Shown one piece after another: positions 24,105 to 32,409 of a stretch of 64,000 nt of DNA (position 1 is its first letter; each line of letters begins with the position of its first letter). The stretch lies in contig NZ_RQXT01000018.1 in the NCBI RefSeq assembly GCF_003863365.1, forward strand, positions 48,821 to 112,820. The letters run 5' to 3'. A program made the position numbers and the translations under genes. This stretch comes from Mesorhizobium tamadayense (GTDB lineage Bacteria; Pseudomonadota; Alphaproteobacteria; Rhizobiales; Rhizobiaceae). The notes under the pieces are model-generated. The model did no database searches. It was not told the DNA's origin and was given only the letters and a program-made list of their open reading frames with translations.

Positions 24105-25331
24105 ATGGTTGACGCCGCCGCGTCATTTGACGGCAATCGCGTCGCGGTCAACGAAGCGCCGGCGCGCGCACCTGCCTCGAGCCAGGGCCGACTGACGACA
24201 GCGGTGAGCGCCGGCCTCGCCGACTATGCGGAATTGTGCGCTTCGGCGCTGTTTGCCCCGCCGCAGAGCGCGTCCTGGGTGCGCAACTGGGCGGCCGAGA
24301 CCAAGGCCGACATGGTGGTCGCCACGCTGAATGTCGAAGGCCGGCCAGCGCTTTCGCTGGCGCTGGAAGTCGTGCGAAACGGCCCCTTCCACATCGCCCG
24401 TTTCGCCGGCGGGCGTCACGCCAACGGCAACTTCCCCGCCTTCGACGCCCGGGCTTTGCCCACCATCGACGGCCCGGCGATCCGCTCGTTGTTGTCGGCA
24501 ATCGCCAAGGTGCGGCCGGACGTCGACCTGGTATCGCTGGAGCGGCTGCTTCCCGATCTCGACAGCGTCGCCAATCCGCTCGCCGCGCTGCCCGGTTTCC
24601 AGAGCCCGAACCTTGCGCTCGCGGTCGATCTCGTCGGAGGCTTCGATGCGCTGCTCGCCCGCGCGAGCGGCAAGCGCAAGCGCAAGAAGCACCGCTCGCA
24701 GACGCGCAAGTTCGAGGCCGTCGGCAGCTTCCGCCGCATCGAGGCACGCACGCAGCAGGACGTCGACAGGCTGCTTGATGCCTTCTTCGACATGAAGGAG
24801 GTGCGCTTCGCCAAGATGGGCATCGCCAACGTCTTCGGCGATGAAGACGTGCGCGCCTTCTTCCGGGCGCTGTTTGCCGATGCGCTTGCCGAGCAACAGC
24901 CTTCCTTCCTGCTGCATGGGCTGGAAGTAGCGGGCAAACTTCGCGCAATTACCGGCTCCAGCCGCTCAGGCAAGCGCCTGATCTGCGAGTTCGGCGCGAT
25001 CGCCGAGGACGATCTCGCCTTCACCAGCCCGGGCGACTTCCTGTTCTTCGACAACATCCAGGAAGCCTGCGAACTTGGTTTCGACGTCTATGATTTCTCT
25101 GTCGGCGACGAGCCCTACAAGCGGCTCTGGTGCGATATCGAGCTCCAGCATTTCGAAGTCCTGGCGCCGCTGACGCTGAAGGGCCGGGCGCTGGCGACAG
25201 GGTTCCGGCAAGGCGCGCGGGCAAAGGCGTTCATCAAGAACAACCCGACCGTCTGGAAGCTGACCAAGATGTTGCGCCGGAAGACGGCGGGACAGGCGCC
25301 AGCGACCGCCGCTGCCGAGGACGACAATTAG
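24105..25331 (+). CDS. CelD/BcsL-type acetyltransferase (BioF2/GNAT fold)
   Basis: A 408-aa protein with a C-terminal-half GNAT fold of the BioF2 (PF13480) type. KHRSQTRKFEAVG and AFFDMKEVRFAKMGI introduce the domain; DFLFFDNIQEACELGFDVYDFSVGDEPYKRLWC is the conserved core. Proteins of this type accompany exopolysaccharide or cellulose loci and probably acylate sugars. It is divergent from the deacetylase gene over 90 bp, suggesting joint regulation. A Lys/Arg cluster (about 188-194) interrupts the middle of the protein. Confidence 0.85.
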   Translation: MVDAAASFDGNRVAVNEAPARAPASSQGRLTTAVSAGLADYAELCASALFAPPQSASWVRNWAAETKADMVVATLNVEGRPALSLALEVVRNGPFHIARFAGGRHANGNFPAFDARALPTIDGPAIRSLLSAIAKVRPDVDLVSLERLLPDLDSVANPLAALPGFQSPNLALAVDLVGGFDALLARASGKRKRKKHRSQTRKFEAVGSFRRIEARTQQDVDRLLDAFFDMKEVRFAKMGIANVFGDEDVRAFFRALFADALAEQQPSFLLHGLEVAGKLRAITGSSRSGKRLICEFGAIAEDDLAFTSPGDFLFFDNIQEACELGFDVYDFSVGDEPYKRLWCDIELQHFEVLAPLTLKGRALATGFRQGARAKAFIKNNPTVWKLTKMLRRKTAGQAPATAAAEDDN

Positions 25332-25432
25332 AGCGCGTCGCGTCGAAACGGATTCAGGCAACGCGCTTAAAGTCTTTGTTTTGATGCATGTCGTTCTCCC
25401 AAAACCGCTGCGCACTTTTGGGCGACATGCAT
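25332..25432. repeat. Composite palindromic repeat: GAGCGCGT unit plus family A copy 3
   Basis: Left part GAGCGCGTCGCGTCGAAACG ... CAACGCGCTT (25332-25370) is followed by a T-rich linker and the family A element ATGCATGTCG ... CGACATGCAT (25384-25432, core AAAACCGCTGCGCACTTTT). It directly follows the stop codon of the CelD-type gene. Confidence 0.8.
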
Positions 25433-25575
25433 TAGCTGTCGGCATGTCGCACAATCGCCGTCGAGCTCCCGGTTTATACTGGCAAGAAGCCGGCTGAGGT
25501 TGAGACCTTCAAATGGCCTTGGGCGGAACCTATCGCCAGGCGCGAGGTTTTCGCACTCAGAAGGAGAAAACGGCC

Positions 25576-25812
25576 ATGGCTAAGTGCGACCAGTGCGGCA
25601 ATGACTACGACAAGGCATTCCAAGTTAGCCTGGGCGGGCAAACCTACACGTTCGATAGCTTCGAGTGTGCGATCCAGAAGCTTGCGCCGACGTGCCCTCA
25701 TTGCAGTGCACGGATCATCGGGCATGGCGTCGAGCAGGGCGACGTCATCTATTGCTGCGCGCATTGCGCAGGGCAGGAAGGGGCCAACGCTCTGACCGAT
25801 CGCGCGCCTTGA
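25576..25812 (+). CDS. Small Cys-rich zinc-ribbon/metallothionein-like protein
   Basis: A 78-aa protein with nine Cys in the patterns CDQCG, a lone CAI, CPHC, and CCAHC, plus His in SARIIGHG. The spacing suggests two treble-clef or ribbon zinc sites. Similar proteobacterial proteins starting MAKCDQCGNDYDKAF are sometimes annotated as prokaryotic metallothioneins, but the Cys density is lower than in SmtA. Start 25576 follows AAGGAG. Monocistronic. Role in metal handling is inference. Confidence 0.75.
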   Translation: MAKCDQCGNDYDKAFQVSLGGQTYTFDSFECAIQKLAPTCPHCSARIIGHGVEQGDVIYCCAHCAGQEGANALTDRAP

Positions 25813-25890
25813 CATTCGCGATCACTTTGCACCTCCCCTGGAGGAGGTAGCGCTCTTGACCACGACCTTGATCAGTCGTTCAGGCTCCAG

Positions 25891-26334
25891 CTACGCCGCC
25901 TGAACAATCTCGACCAGTTCAACGTCGAACACCAGGTCCTTTCCGGCCAACGGATGATTGCCGTCGAGCTTGACGCTGGCGTCGTCCGCGCCGACGACCG
26001 TCACCTGCATAGGGCGCCCATCGCGCGTTTTGGCCGTTAATCGAGTGCCGACATCGACGCTGATGTTCTCCGGCACGTTGGCGCGATCGATGGTTACGAC
26101 CGCTTCGGGGCGATGGGGGCCATAGGCGGCGTCGGCGGGAACGGTGACGGAGCTTTTCGTGCCGACCTCCATGCCCTCGACATGGGTTTCGAGACCCGGG
26201 ATTACCTGTCCTTCACCCAGCGTAAATTGCAGCGGTTCACTGCCGGAAGAATCGAATTGAGTACCGTCGACCAGACGTCCGGTATAGTTGATGCGTACAG
26301 TGTCGCCATTCTTGGCCTGTGTCATAGCAGCCAT
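25891..26334 (-). CDS. FKBP-type peptidyl-prolyl isomerase (SlyD-like)
   Basis: A 147-aa SlyD-type PPIase: GDTVRINYTGRLVDGTQFDSS, GEGQVIPGLETHVEGM and NHPLAGKDLVFDVELVEIV are conserved, with the insert-in-flap chaperone domain between. It lacks SlyD's C-terminal His/Cys metal-binding tail. Should catalyse prolyl isomerisation and aid folding in the cytoplasm. Start could also be MTQAK (26325). The 287 bp between it and the next gene hold no feature I can support. Confidence 0.92.
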   Translation of the reverse strand: MAAMTQAKNGDTVRINYTGRLVDGTQFDSSGSEPLQFTLGEGQVIPGLETHVEGMEVGTKSSVTVPADAAYGPHRPEAVVTIDRANVPENISVDVGTRLTAKTRDGRPMQVTVVGADDASVKLDGNHPLAGKDLVFDVELVEIVQAA

Positions 26335-26621
26335 CCTTCTGGGAGTTTTGGAGGGACCGGCCTAGAGTTCACGGTCCCGTTCTCGATCATCCACGCACGA
26401 AAGCGCGCGGTGCGAAACGCTAAAACTAGGTGCTCTGCTGCCGATGTAAAGTGCAGGAGCTGCCGAGAAATGTCTTGGTTCGGCCTTGTACCCAAGGACT
26501 GTCATGCCCGAGGCCGACTGAAACGTGCTCGATTCGTCGCGGGCCCGGCCCCTTGCCGCGGTACCCTCGCGGCGATCCTTGGCGCTGCGGCGGTGCAGGA
26601 CAGCCCTATCGGCGTTCAGCC

Positions 26622-28811
26622 TTATGCAGCCGAGCGGCGCCCTGGCACCGGATTTCCGGGCGGTTCATGGCCGACCGGCGTGACCAGCGTGACGTCCGGA
26701 TAGCCGTTCTCGATCAGCTTCACCGCTGCCTGCGTCACCGCATCATCGGCTTCGAGCATCGACAGGAAGACTTCCGTGCCGTCGCCGACGAGGCGGCTGA
26801 TGCCTTGCGCGTCGGCAGGACCGCATTCGACGACCACGAGGTCATAAGCGGTGGTCAGCGACTGCATGATGATCGGCAGCCGGTCGGCCGCGCGCATGGC
26901 GCGGACCGGATCGGCGGTGCCGACCGGAACGACATGCGCGTCCGAGTAGAGATCGGGATGGATGACGTCGCTGAACTGCGCTTCGGAGGCAAGGAGATTG
27001 GTGATGCCGGGAAACAGCCCGCTGTCCAGCATCGGGCGCGAGGCGGCGCCCGAAGCAGTGAGATCGAGCAGCAGCACGCGCAGGCCCGCATCCGACACCT
27101 CGCGCGCCACCAGAACGGCGGTTGCCGCGGCCTCGTCGCCCTCCGGGGAGACGAAGATGGCACGCGACGCACCGGAGGCGATCAGCTTTTCCGCCGCCTT
27201 GTCGACATCGATCTCGCCCAGCCTGGGCTGCCACGACCGAGGCGCTTCCATCTCTGCCGGTTCGGCAGGCGGTGCCGCCATGACGGTGCCCTGCCCGATC
27301 CGGTCGTCGGCCACCGAATCGTCGCCGGCTTCGTCCTCGGCTTCGGCGACCGCCGGCTCGGTGCGCGCCAACGGCATCGCTACCTGCTGGATGGGCTCGA
27401 ATCGCGCGCCGGCAGTCGGGCGCATGGCGTGGCCGGAGAACAATTCCTTCAGCAGCGTGCCGATCGCCATCAACAGCAGCGACGCCGCCGCCGCGGCGCC
27501 CGTGATCGGACCGATCTTCGGGAAATAAGGTTCCGTCGGCACCTGCACTTTCGAAAGCAGACGGGCGTCCACCGGCAGATAGTTGCGGTCCGCGCGCGAA
27601 GCCGCCTCGCGGTAGCTCGCCATATAGGCTTCGAGCTGCTGGCGCTGGGCATTGGCGTCGCGCTGCAGCGCGTCGAGCTCTACCTGCTGCTCGCCGGCGC
27701 GAGCCGAAGCGGCCTTCAGCGTGTTGACCTCCGCGACGAGTTGGTCCTCCCGAGCTTTGGCCGTCTGCGCAGCGGTGGCCAGTCCCTTCAGGATCTTCTG
27801 CGCCTCGTTGCGGATCTGACCGTTGAGATCGGCAAGCTGCGACTTCAGCGCCCGGATGCGCGGATGGTTGTCCAGCAGGGTTGTCGACAGGTCGGCGATA
27901 TTGGTCCTCAGTTCCACCTGCCGCTCGAGCAGGCGCTGGATCAGTTCGGAAGACAGAACTTCCGGCATGCTGTCGAGCGCGCCGCCGTTCTGTAGCGCCT
28001 TGCGCACGCTGTCGGCGGTGGCCTCGGCGGCGGAGCGATTGGCGCGCACCCGCGAAAGCTCCGTCGACAGCTCGGAGAGCTGCTGGGTCGCGAGCACCGA
28101 ATTGTTGCCGCCCATCAAGAGGTCGGATTGCGCGCGGTAGTCGGCAACCTTGGCTTCGGCCTCCTTCACCCGATTCTGCAGGTCGGTGATTTCCGGACCG
28201 AGAAAGCCCGTGGCGGCGGTGTTCGATTCCTTTTTGGCATTGCCCTTGGAGGCAAGGTAGGCCTGCGCGATGGCATCCGCGACCTGCGCCGCGAGCTTTG
28301 GATCCTTCGAAGAGAACTCGACCGCAATAACGCGAGATTTTTCAACGCCGTAGACGTTGAGCTTGTCGTGCATTGCCTTGAGCACGCGTTCTTCCGGCGG
28401 AATGTCGAAGGGATCGCGCTTCAGGCCGACAAGGACGAGGGCGCGACTGAGCGCCGACATCTTCAGCGCCTCATCGAATTCGGGCAATTTCTCCAGATTG
28501 AGGTCCGACGCAACCTTCTTGAGGATATCGGGCGAGGATATGATCTGGACCTCGGTGGCCACCGCCTCCTCGTCAGCCGCCGGCCTGTCGTCGCTGGTTG
28601 TGCCGGCAGGCCGCGTGAAGACCGATTCGCGCGGCCCGATCTCCAATTTGGCCACTGCCTTATATTGCGGCGTGGCCAGCCAGGCGAAGGCAAACGCCAG
28701 CCCGGTCACCACGAGCGTGACGAGAACAATGCGCAGCCAGTTCCTCGCCAGGCTGGCGAATAGCTGCCTCAGATCGACATCGACATCTGCGGCCGCGGAC
28801 TGAACGGACAT
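26622..28811 (-). CDS. ExoP/GumC-type polysaccharide chain-length protein with degenerate kinase domain
   Basis: A 729-aa inner-membrane protein with an N-terminal Wzz domain, helix at about 27-47, a long periplasmic coiled coil (about 180-410) and a second helix (about 433-455). A cytoplasmic domain resembles a BY-kinase. Its Walker A is absent: FVSPEGDEAAATAVLVARE replaces GxxGxGKS/T, and Walker A' LLLDLTASG and VVVECGPA replace the usual Asp-rich forms. No Tyr cluster ends the protein. It should control polymer length or export without kinase activity. Divergent from the export lipoprotein gene. Confidence 0.88.
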   Translation of the reverse strand: MSVQSAAADVDVDLRQLFASLARNWLRIVLVTLVVTGLAFAFAWLATPQYKAVAKLEIGPRESVFTRPAGTTSDDRPAADEEAVATEVQIISSPDILKKVASDLNLEKLPEFDEALKMSALSRALVLVGLKRDPFDIPPEERVLKAMHDKLNVYGVEKSRVIAVEFSSKDPKLAAQVADAIAQAYLASKGNAKKESNTAATGFLGPEITDLQNRVKEAEAKVADYRAQSDLLMGGNNSVLATQQLSELSTELSRVRANRSAAEATADSVRKALQNGGALDSMPEVLSSELIQRLLERQVELRTNIADLSTTLLDNHPRIRALKSQLADLNGQIRNEAQKILKGLATAAQTAKAREDQLVAEVNTLKAASARAGEQQVELDALQRDANAQRQQLEAYMASYREAASRADRNYLPVDARLLSKVQVPTEPYFPKIGPITGAAAAASLLLMAIGTLLKELFSGHAMRPTAGARFEPIQQVAMPLARTEPAVAEAEDEAGDDSVADDRIGQGTVMAAPPAEPAEMEAPRSWQPRLGEIDVDKAAEKLIASGASRAIFVSPEGDEAAATAVLVAREVSDAGLRVLLLDLTASGAASRPMLDSGLFPGITNLLASEAQFSDVIHPDLYSDAHVVPVGTADPVRAMRAADRLPIIMQSLTTAYDLVVVECGPADAQGISRLVGDGTEVFLSMLEADDAVTQAAVKLIENGYPDVTLVTPVGHEPPGNPVPGRRSAA

Positions 28812-29075
28812 GCATCCTGCTCCGGAACTTTGAGTCGAGGATGGACCGTAAACAACTATGGTAACTCAGCCGTTAAGATCAGAATGCGTTCTTAATAGAA
28901 GACACTCAAAGAAGTCCGGGCGAAAGCAATAGAACAATTGGTTTTTTTGCCGGCCGTCGCCCCTTCCGAACACGGTCCTTTACCGGCCATTAACCCTAAC
29001 AGGATGATAACGGTCGCACTTCCTGGGGTTGGCCGCAACACTGGCGGCGAGAGCGACGAAGGTTCGTGTCCGATC

Positions 29076-29639
29076 ATGAAAAGCACTGCTCATCTCTTGC
29101 GCGCCATGCTTGCCCTGTCGCTGCTTACCGGCTGTTCCAGCTATCACCCGACGCCCGCCGCTTTCCATGAAGTGCTCGACCAGCCGTACAGACTCGGCGC
29201 CGGCGACCGCATCCGCATCACGGTGTTCGAGCAGGACGGGCTGACCAACACCTACAGCGTCGACCAGTCCGGCTACATCTCCTTCCCGCTCGTCGGTGCC
29301 GTGCCGGCGCGCGGCCACACCGCCCAGCAGATCGAAAAGGAAATCGCCGACAAATTGCGCCAGGGATATCTGCGCGATCCCGACGTCTCGGTCGAGATTG
29401 ACCGCTACCGGCCGATCTTCGTCATGGGCGAAGTCGGCGCCGCGGGGCAGTATTCCTATGTGCCGGGATTGACCGTGCAGAAGGCGATCGCGATCGCCGG
29501 CGGCTTCACGCCGCGCGCCAACCAGGAAAGCGTCGACATCACCCGCGATATCAACGGCAAGGTCATGACCGGCAGGGTGCGGACGTCCGACCCGCTCTTG
29601 CCCGGCGACACCGTCTACGTCCGCGAACGGCTGTTCTGA
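29076..29639 (+). CDS. Polysaccharide export lipoprotein (Wza/ExoF-like)
   Basis: A 187-aa Poly_export protein with a lipobox (LLTGC, Cys about residue 24) for outer-membrane anchoring. YRLGAGDRIRITVFEQDGLTNTYSVDQSGYISFPLVG is the Poly_export domain and EVGAAGQYSYVPGLTVQKAIAIAGGFT a SLBB unit. It is shorter than Wza because it lacks the second SLBB and the C-terminal helix that forms the outer-membrane pore, so it needs a further partner. First gene of a 4.6-kb polysaccharide operon on this strand. Confidence 0.92.
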   Translation: MKSTAHLLRAMLALSLLTGCSSYHPTPAAFHEVLDQPYRLGAGDRIRITVFEQDGLTNTYSVDQSGYISFPLVGAVPARGHTAQQIEKEIADKLRQGYLRDPDVSVEIDRYRPIFVMGEVGAAGQYSYVPGLTVQKAIAIAGGFTPRANQESVDITRDINGKVMTGRVRTSDPLLPGDTVYVRERLF

Positions 29640-29647
29640 AAATCAAC

Positions 29648-30778
29648 GTGGCGGCTCACCTCCGCATCGTCCACTGCTTCCGCTCACCTGTCGGGGGAAT
29701 CTTCCGGCATGTGCGCGACCTGACCGAGGCGCAGGTCGCCGCCGGCCATTCCGTGGGCATCGTCTGCGATTCGACTACGGGCGGCGACTATGAGGAGCAG
29801 CTGTTCGAAGCGATGAAGGAGAGCCTGGAGCTCGGCATCCATCGCACGCCGATGCAGCGTCACATCGGGCCGGGCGATATCGCGGCGGCCCGGCGCACTT
29901 ATGGAATCATCAAGGAATTGCGGCCGGACGTGCTGCACGGGCACGGCGCCAAAGGTGGCGCCTATGCCCGGCTGTTCGGCTCACTGTTGCGGGTTTCAAG
30001 GTCTCGCGTGGCCCGCCTTTATTCGCCGCATGGCGGCTCGCTCCACTATGACGAAGCGACAGCCACCGGAAAGCTGTTCTTCGCGCTGGAGCGCTTCATG
30101 GCACGCTTCACCGACTGCCTGCTGTTCGTTTCCGACTATGAGCGGCAAACCTATCGCCGGAAAGTCGGCGAGCCGCCTATCCCCAACAGACTGGTCTATA
30201 ACGGCCTGCGGGCCGTCGAGTTCGAGCCGATGGCGACGGCGGCGGATGCCGCCGATCTCTTATACATCGGCATGATGCGCGACCTCAAAGGTCCGGACAT
30301 CTTCATCGATGCGCTGGCGCTGGCCGGCAGGGAGCTCGGCCGCCCGTTGAGCGCGGTGATGGTCGGCGACGGCGACGACCTGCCACGCTACCACGCGCAG
30401 GTGGAACGACTCGGACTGAAGGGCCATGTCCGTTTCCTGCCGCCGATGCCGGCCAGAGAAGCTTTCGCGCTGGCCGAACTAATTGTCGTCCCGTCCCGTG
30501 CGGAAGCGATGCCTTACATCGTGCTTGAGGCGCTCGCCGCCGGCATGCCGATGATTGCCACTGCTGTGGGCGGCATTCCCGAGATCTTCGGCGAAGGCTC
30601 CCCTGCCCTGATCCGGCCGGATGCCGGCCAGCTTGCCGGCAAGCTCAGGATGGCCCTCAACGATCGCGGCACCTACCGGAAGCTAATGCCGCAGGGCGCC
30701 GAGTTGAAGGCGCGATTCGGCGCCAACGTGATGGCGGCCGAGATCGAGAAGGCTTACTTCGCGGCGCTGAATAGGTAG
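29648..30778 (+). CDS. Glycosyltransferase family 4
   Basis: A 376-aa GT-B enzyme of family GT4. N-terminal half has the SPVGGIFRHVRDLTEAQVAAGH acceptor-binding segment and VLHGHGAKGGAYARL. The C-terminal half has LLYIGMMRDLKGPDIFIDAL and the donor-binding E-x7-E region (SRAEAMPYIVLEALAAGMPMIATAVGGIPEI). It should transfer a sugar onto the lipid-linked intermediate of this locus, at the cytoplasmic face. Start is GTG (29648), 8 bp after the preceding stop, with no clear ribosome site. Confidence 0.92.
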   Translation: MAAHLRIVHCFRSPVGGIFRHVRDLTEAQVAAGHSVGIVCDSTTGGDYEEQLFEAMKESLELGIHRTPMQRHIGPGDIAAARRTYGIIKELRPDVLHGHGAKGGAYARLFGSLLRVSRSRVARLYSPHGGSLHYDEATATGKLFFALERFMARFTDCLLFVSDYERQTYRRKVGEPPIPNRLVYNGLRAVEFEPMATAADAADLLYIGMMRDLKGPDIFIDALALAGRELGRPLSAVMVGDGDDLPRYHAQVERLGLKGHVRFLPPMPAREAFALAELIVVPSRAEAMPYIVLEALAAGMPMIATAVGGIPEIFGEGSPALIRPDAGQLAGKLRMALNDRGTYRKLMPQGAELKARFGANVMAAEIEKAYFAALNR

Positions 30779-30873
30779 TCGCGCAACACAACAGCTCCAA
30801 AACCACTGGTTGTTTCAAGGCTTTCTTAGCTCTCTTTTGCTATGCACTTGCGCGAAGCTCGCGGACAATCCCC

Positions 30874-32409
30874 ATGAACGAGATCGATCCTGCGCACCGC
30901 TTTTCCATGGACGCGGTGCGCAAATTCGACGGCCCGGCCGAAGGTCAAGTGCCCAGCGGCATCAATGACGTCGCGCGCCAGGTCGCTTCCCAGTACCGGC
31001 GCGATACGATGTCGCCGATCATGGTCAGCGGCGTGCTGCGCATGGTCGAATTCGCGATGCTGTTCCTGTCGGGGCTCGGCCTCTATTTCTACCTAGTCGG
31101 CTTCTTCAACTATCTCGCCTGGCAATATCCGCTGACGGTCGCGGCAGCCTCATTCCTGACGGTGGTGCTGCTCGACGTCACCGACAGCTACCAGATCGCA
31201 GCGCTGATGCGCCCGGTCGCCAATTTCGGCCGCGTGCTGCTCGTCTGGGCCGGCACCTTCGCGCTGATGGCGCTCACCGCCTTCGCCATGAAGGCCTCGC
31301 AGGACTATTCGCGCCTCCTGTTCGGCACCTGGTTCGTGGTCGGCTTCGTGCTGGTCTTCGGCCTGAGACTCGTGATGTCCAAGCTGATCAGGCGCTGGGC
31401 GCGCGACGGCCGCATAGAGCGCCGCGCCGTCATCGTCGGCGGCGGAAAATCGGCAGAAATGCTGATCCGCTCGGTTGAGAAGCAGCCCTACAATGACATC
31501 CGCATCTGCGGCATCTTCGACGACCGCGGCGACAAGCGCTCGCCGCGGATCGTCGCCGGCTATCCGAAGCTCGGCACCATTTCCGAGCTGATCGAGTTCG
31601 CCCGCATCGCCCGCATCGACATGCTGATCGTGTCGCTGCCGCTGACCGCCGAATCGCGCGTGCTGCAGCTTCTGAAGAAGCTCTGGGTGCTGCCGGTCGA
31701 TATTCGGCTGTCGGCGCATTCCAACGCGCTGCAGTTCCGCCCGCGCGCCTATTCCTACATCGGCTCGGTGCCGATGCTCGACATCTTCGACAAGCCGATC
31801 AACGACTGGGACTCGGTCGCCAAGCGCAGCTTCGACATCGTCTTCTCGCTCGTCGGCATCATCCTCTTCTCGCCGGTGATGCTGGCCACCGCAATCGCCA
31901 TCAAGCTCGACAGCAAGGGACCGGTGCTGTTCAAGCAGAAGCGGCACGGCTTCAACAATGAGATCATCGAGGTCTACAAGTTCCGCTCGATGTACACCGA
32001 CAAGTCGGACCCGACCGCCAAGCAGACGGTGACCAAGAACGACCCGCGCGTCACCCGCGTCGGCCGCTTCATCCGCAAGACCTCGATCGACGAATTGCCG
32101 CAGTTCTTCAATTCGTTGCTCGGCTCGCTGTCGCTGGTCGGGCCGCGTCCGCATGCCATCGCCGCCCAGTCGCACAACCTGCTCTATAACGAGGTGGTCG
32201 ACGGCTATTTCGCGCGCCACAAGGTGAAGCCCGGCGTCACCGGCTGGGCGCAGATCAACGGCTGGCGCGGCGAGATGGACACCAACGAAAAGATCCGCAT
32301 GCGCACCGAATACGATCTCTACTACATCGAAAACTGGTCGATGCTGTTCGACCTGCGCATCTTGTTCCTGACGCCGGTCCGCCTGCTCAACACGGAAAAC
32401 GCCTATTGA
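30874..32409 (+). CDS. Undecaprenyl-phosphate sugar phosphotransferase (WcaJ/ExoY type)
   Basis: A 511-aa polyprenol-phosphate hexose-1-phosphate transferase. There are four or five N-terminal helices (about 50-165), a CoA_binding_3-like domain (RAVIVGGGKSAEMLIR), and a C-terminal Bac_transf domain: KRSFDIVFSLVGIILFSPVM, KFRSMYTD, RKTSIDELPQFFN, LVGPRPHA and KPGVTGWAQINGWRG. It initiates repeat-unit synthesis by loading the first sugar phosphate on undecaprenyl phosphate. Its stop overlaps the wzy-like start (TTGA). Confidence 0.95.
   Translation: MNEIDPAHRFSMDAVRKFDGPAEGQVPSGINDVARQVASQYRRDTMSPIMVSGVLRMVEFAMLFLSGLGLYFYLVGFFNYLAWQYPLTVAAASFLTVVLLDVTDSYQIAALMRPVANFGRVLLVWAGTFALMALTAFAMKASQDYSRLLFGTWFVVGFVLVFGLRLVMSKLIRRWARDGRIERRAVIVGGGKSAEMLIRSVEKQPYNDIRICGIFDDRGDKRSPRIVAGYPKLGTISELIEFARIARIDMLIVSLPLTAESRVLQLLKKLWVLPVDIRLSAHSNALQFRPRAYSYIGSVPMLDIFDKPINDWDSVAKRSFDIVFSLVGIILFSPVMLATAIAIKLDSKGPVLFKQKRHGFNNEIIEVYKFRSMYTDKSDPTAKQTVTKNDPRVTRVGRFIRKTSIDELPQFFNSLLGSLSLVGPRPHAIAAQSHNLLYNEVVDGYFARHKVKPGVTGWAQINGWRGEMDTNEKIRMRTEYDLYYIENWSMLFDLRILFLTPVRLLNTENAY

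Noticed and set aside
26430..27995. A 521-codon plus-strand frame opposite the ExoP-like gene
   Set aside because: Antisense frame; the minus strand gives a coherent Wzz/coiled-coil protein.
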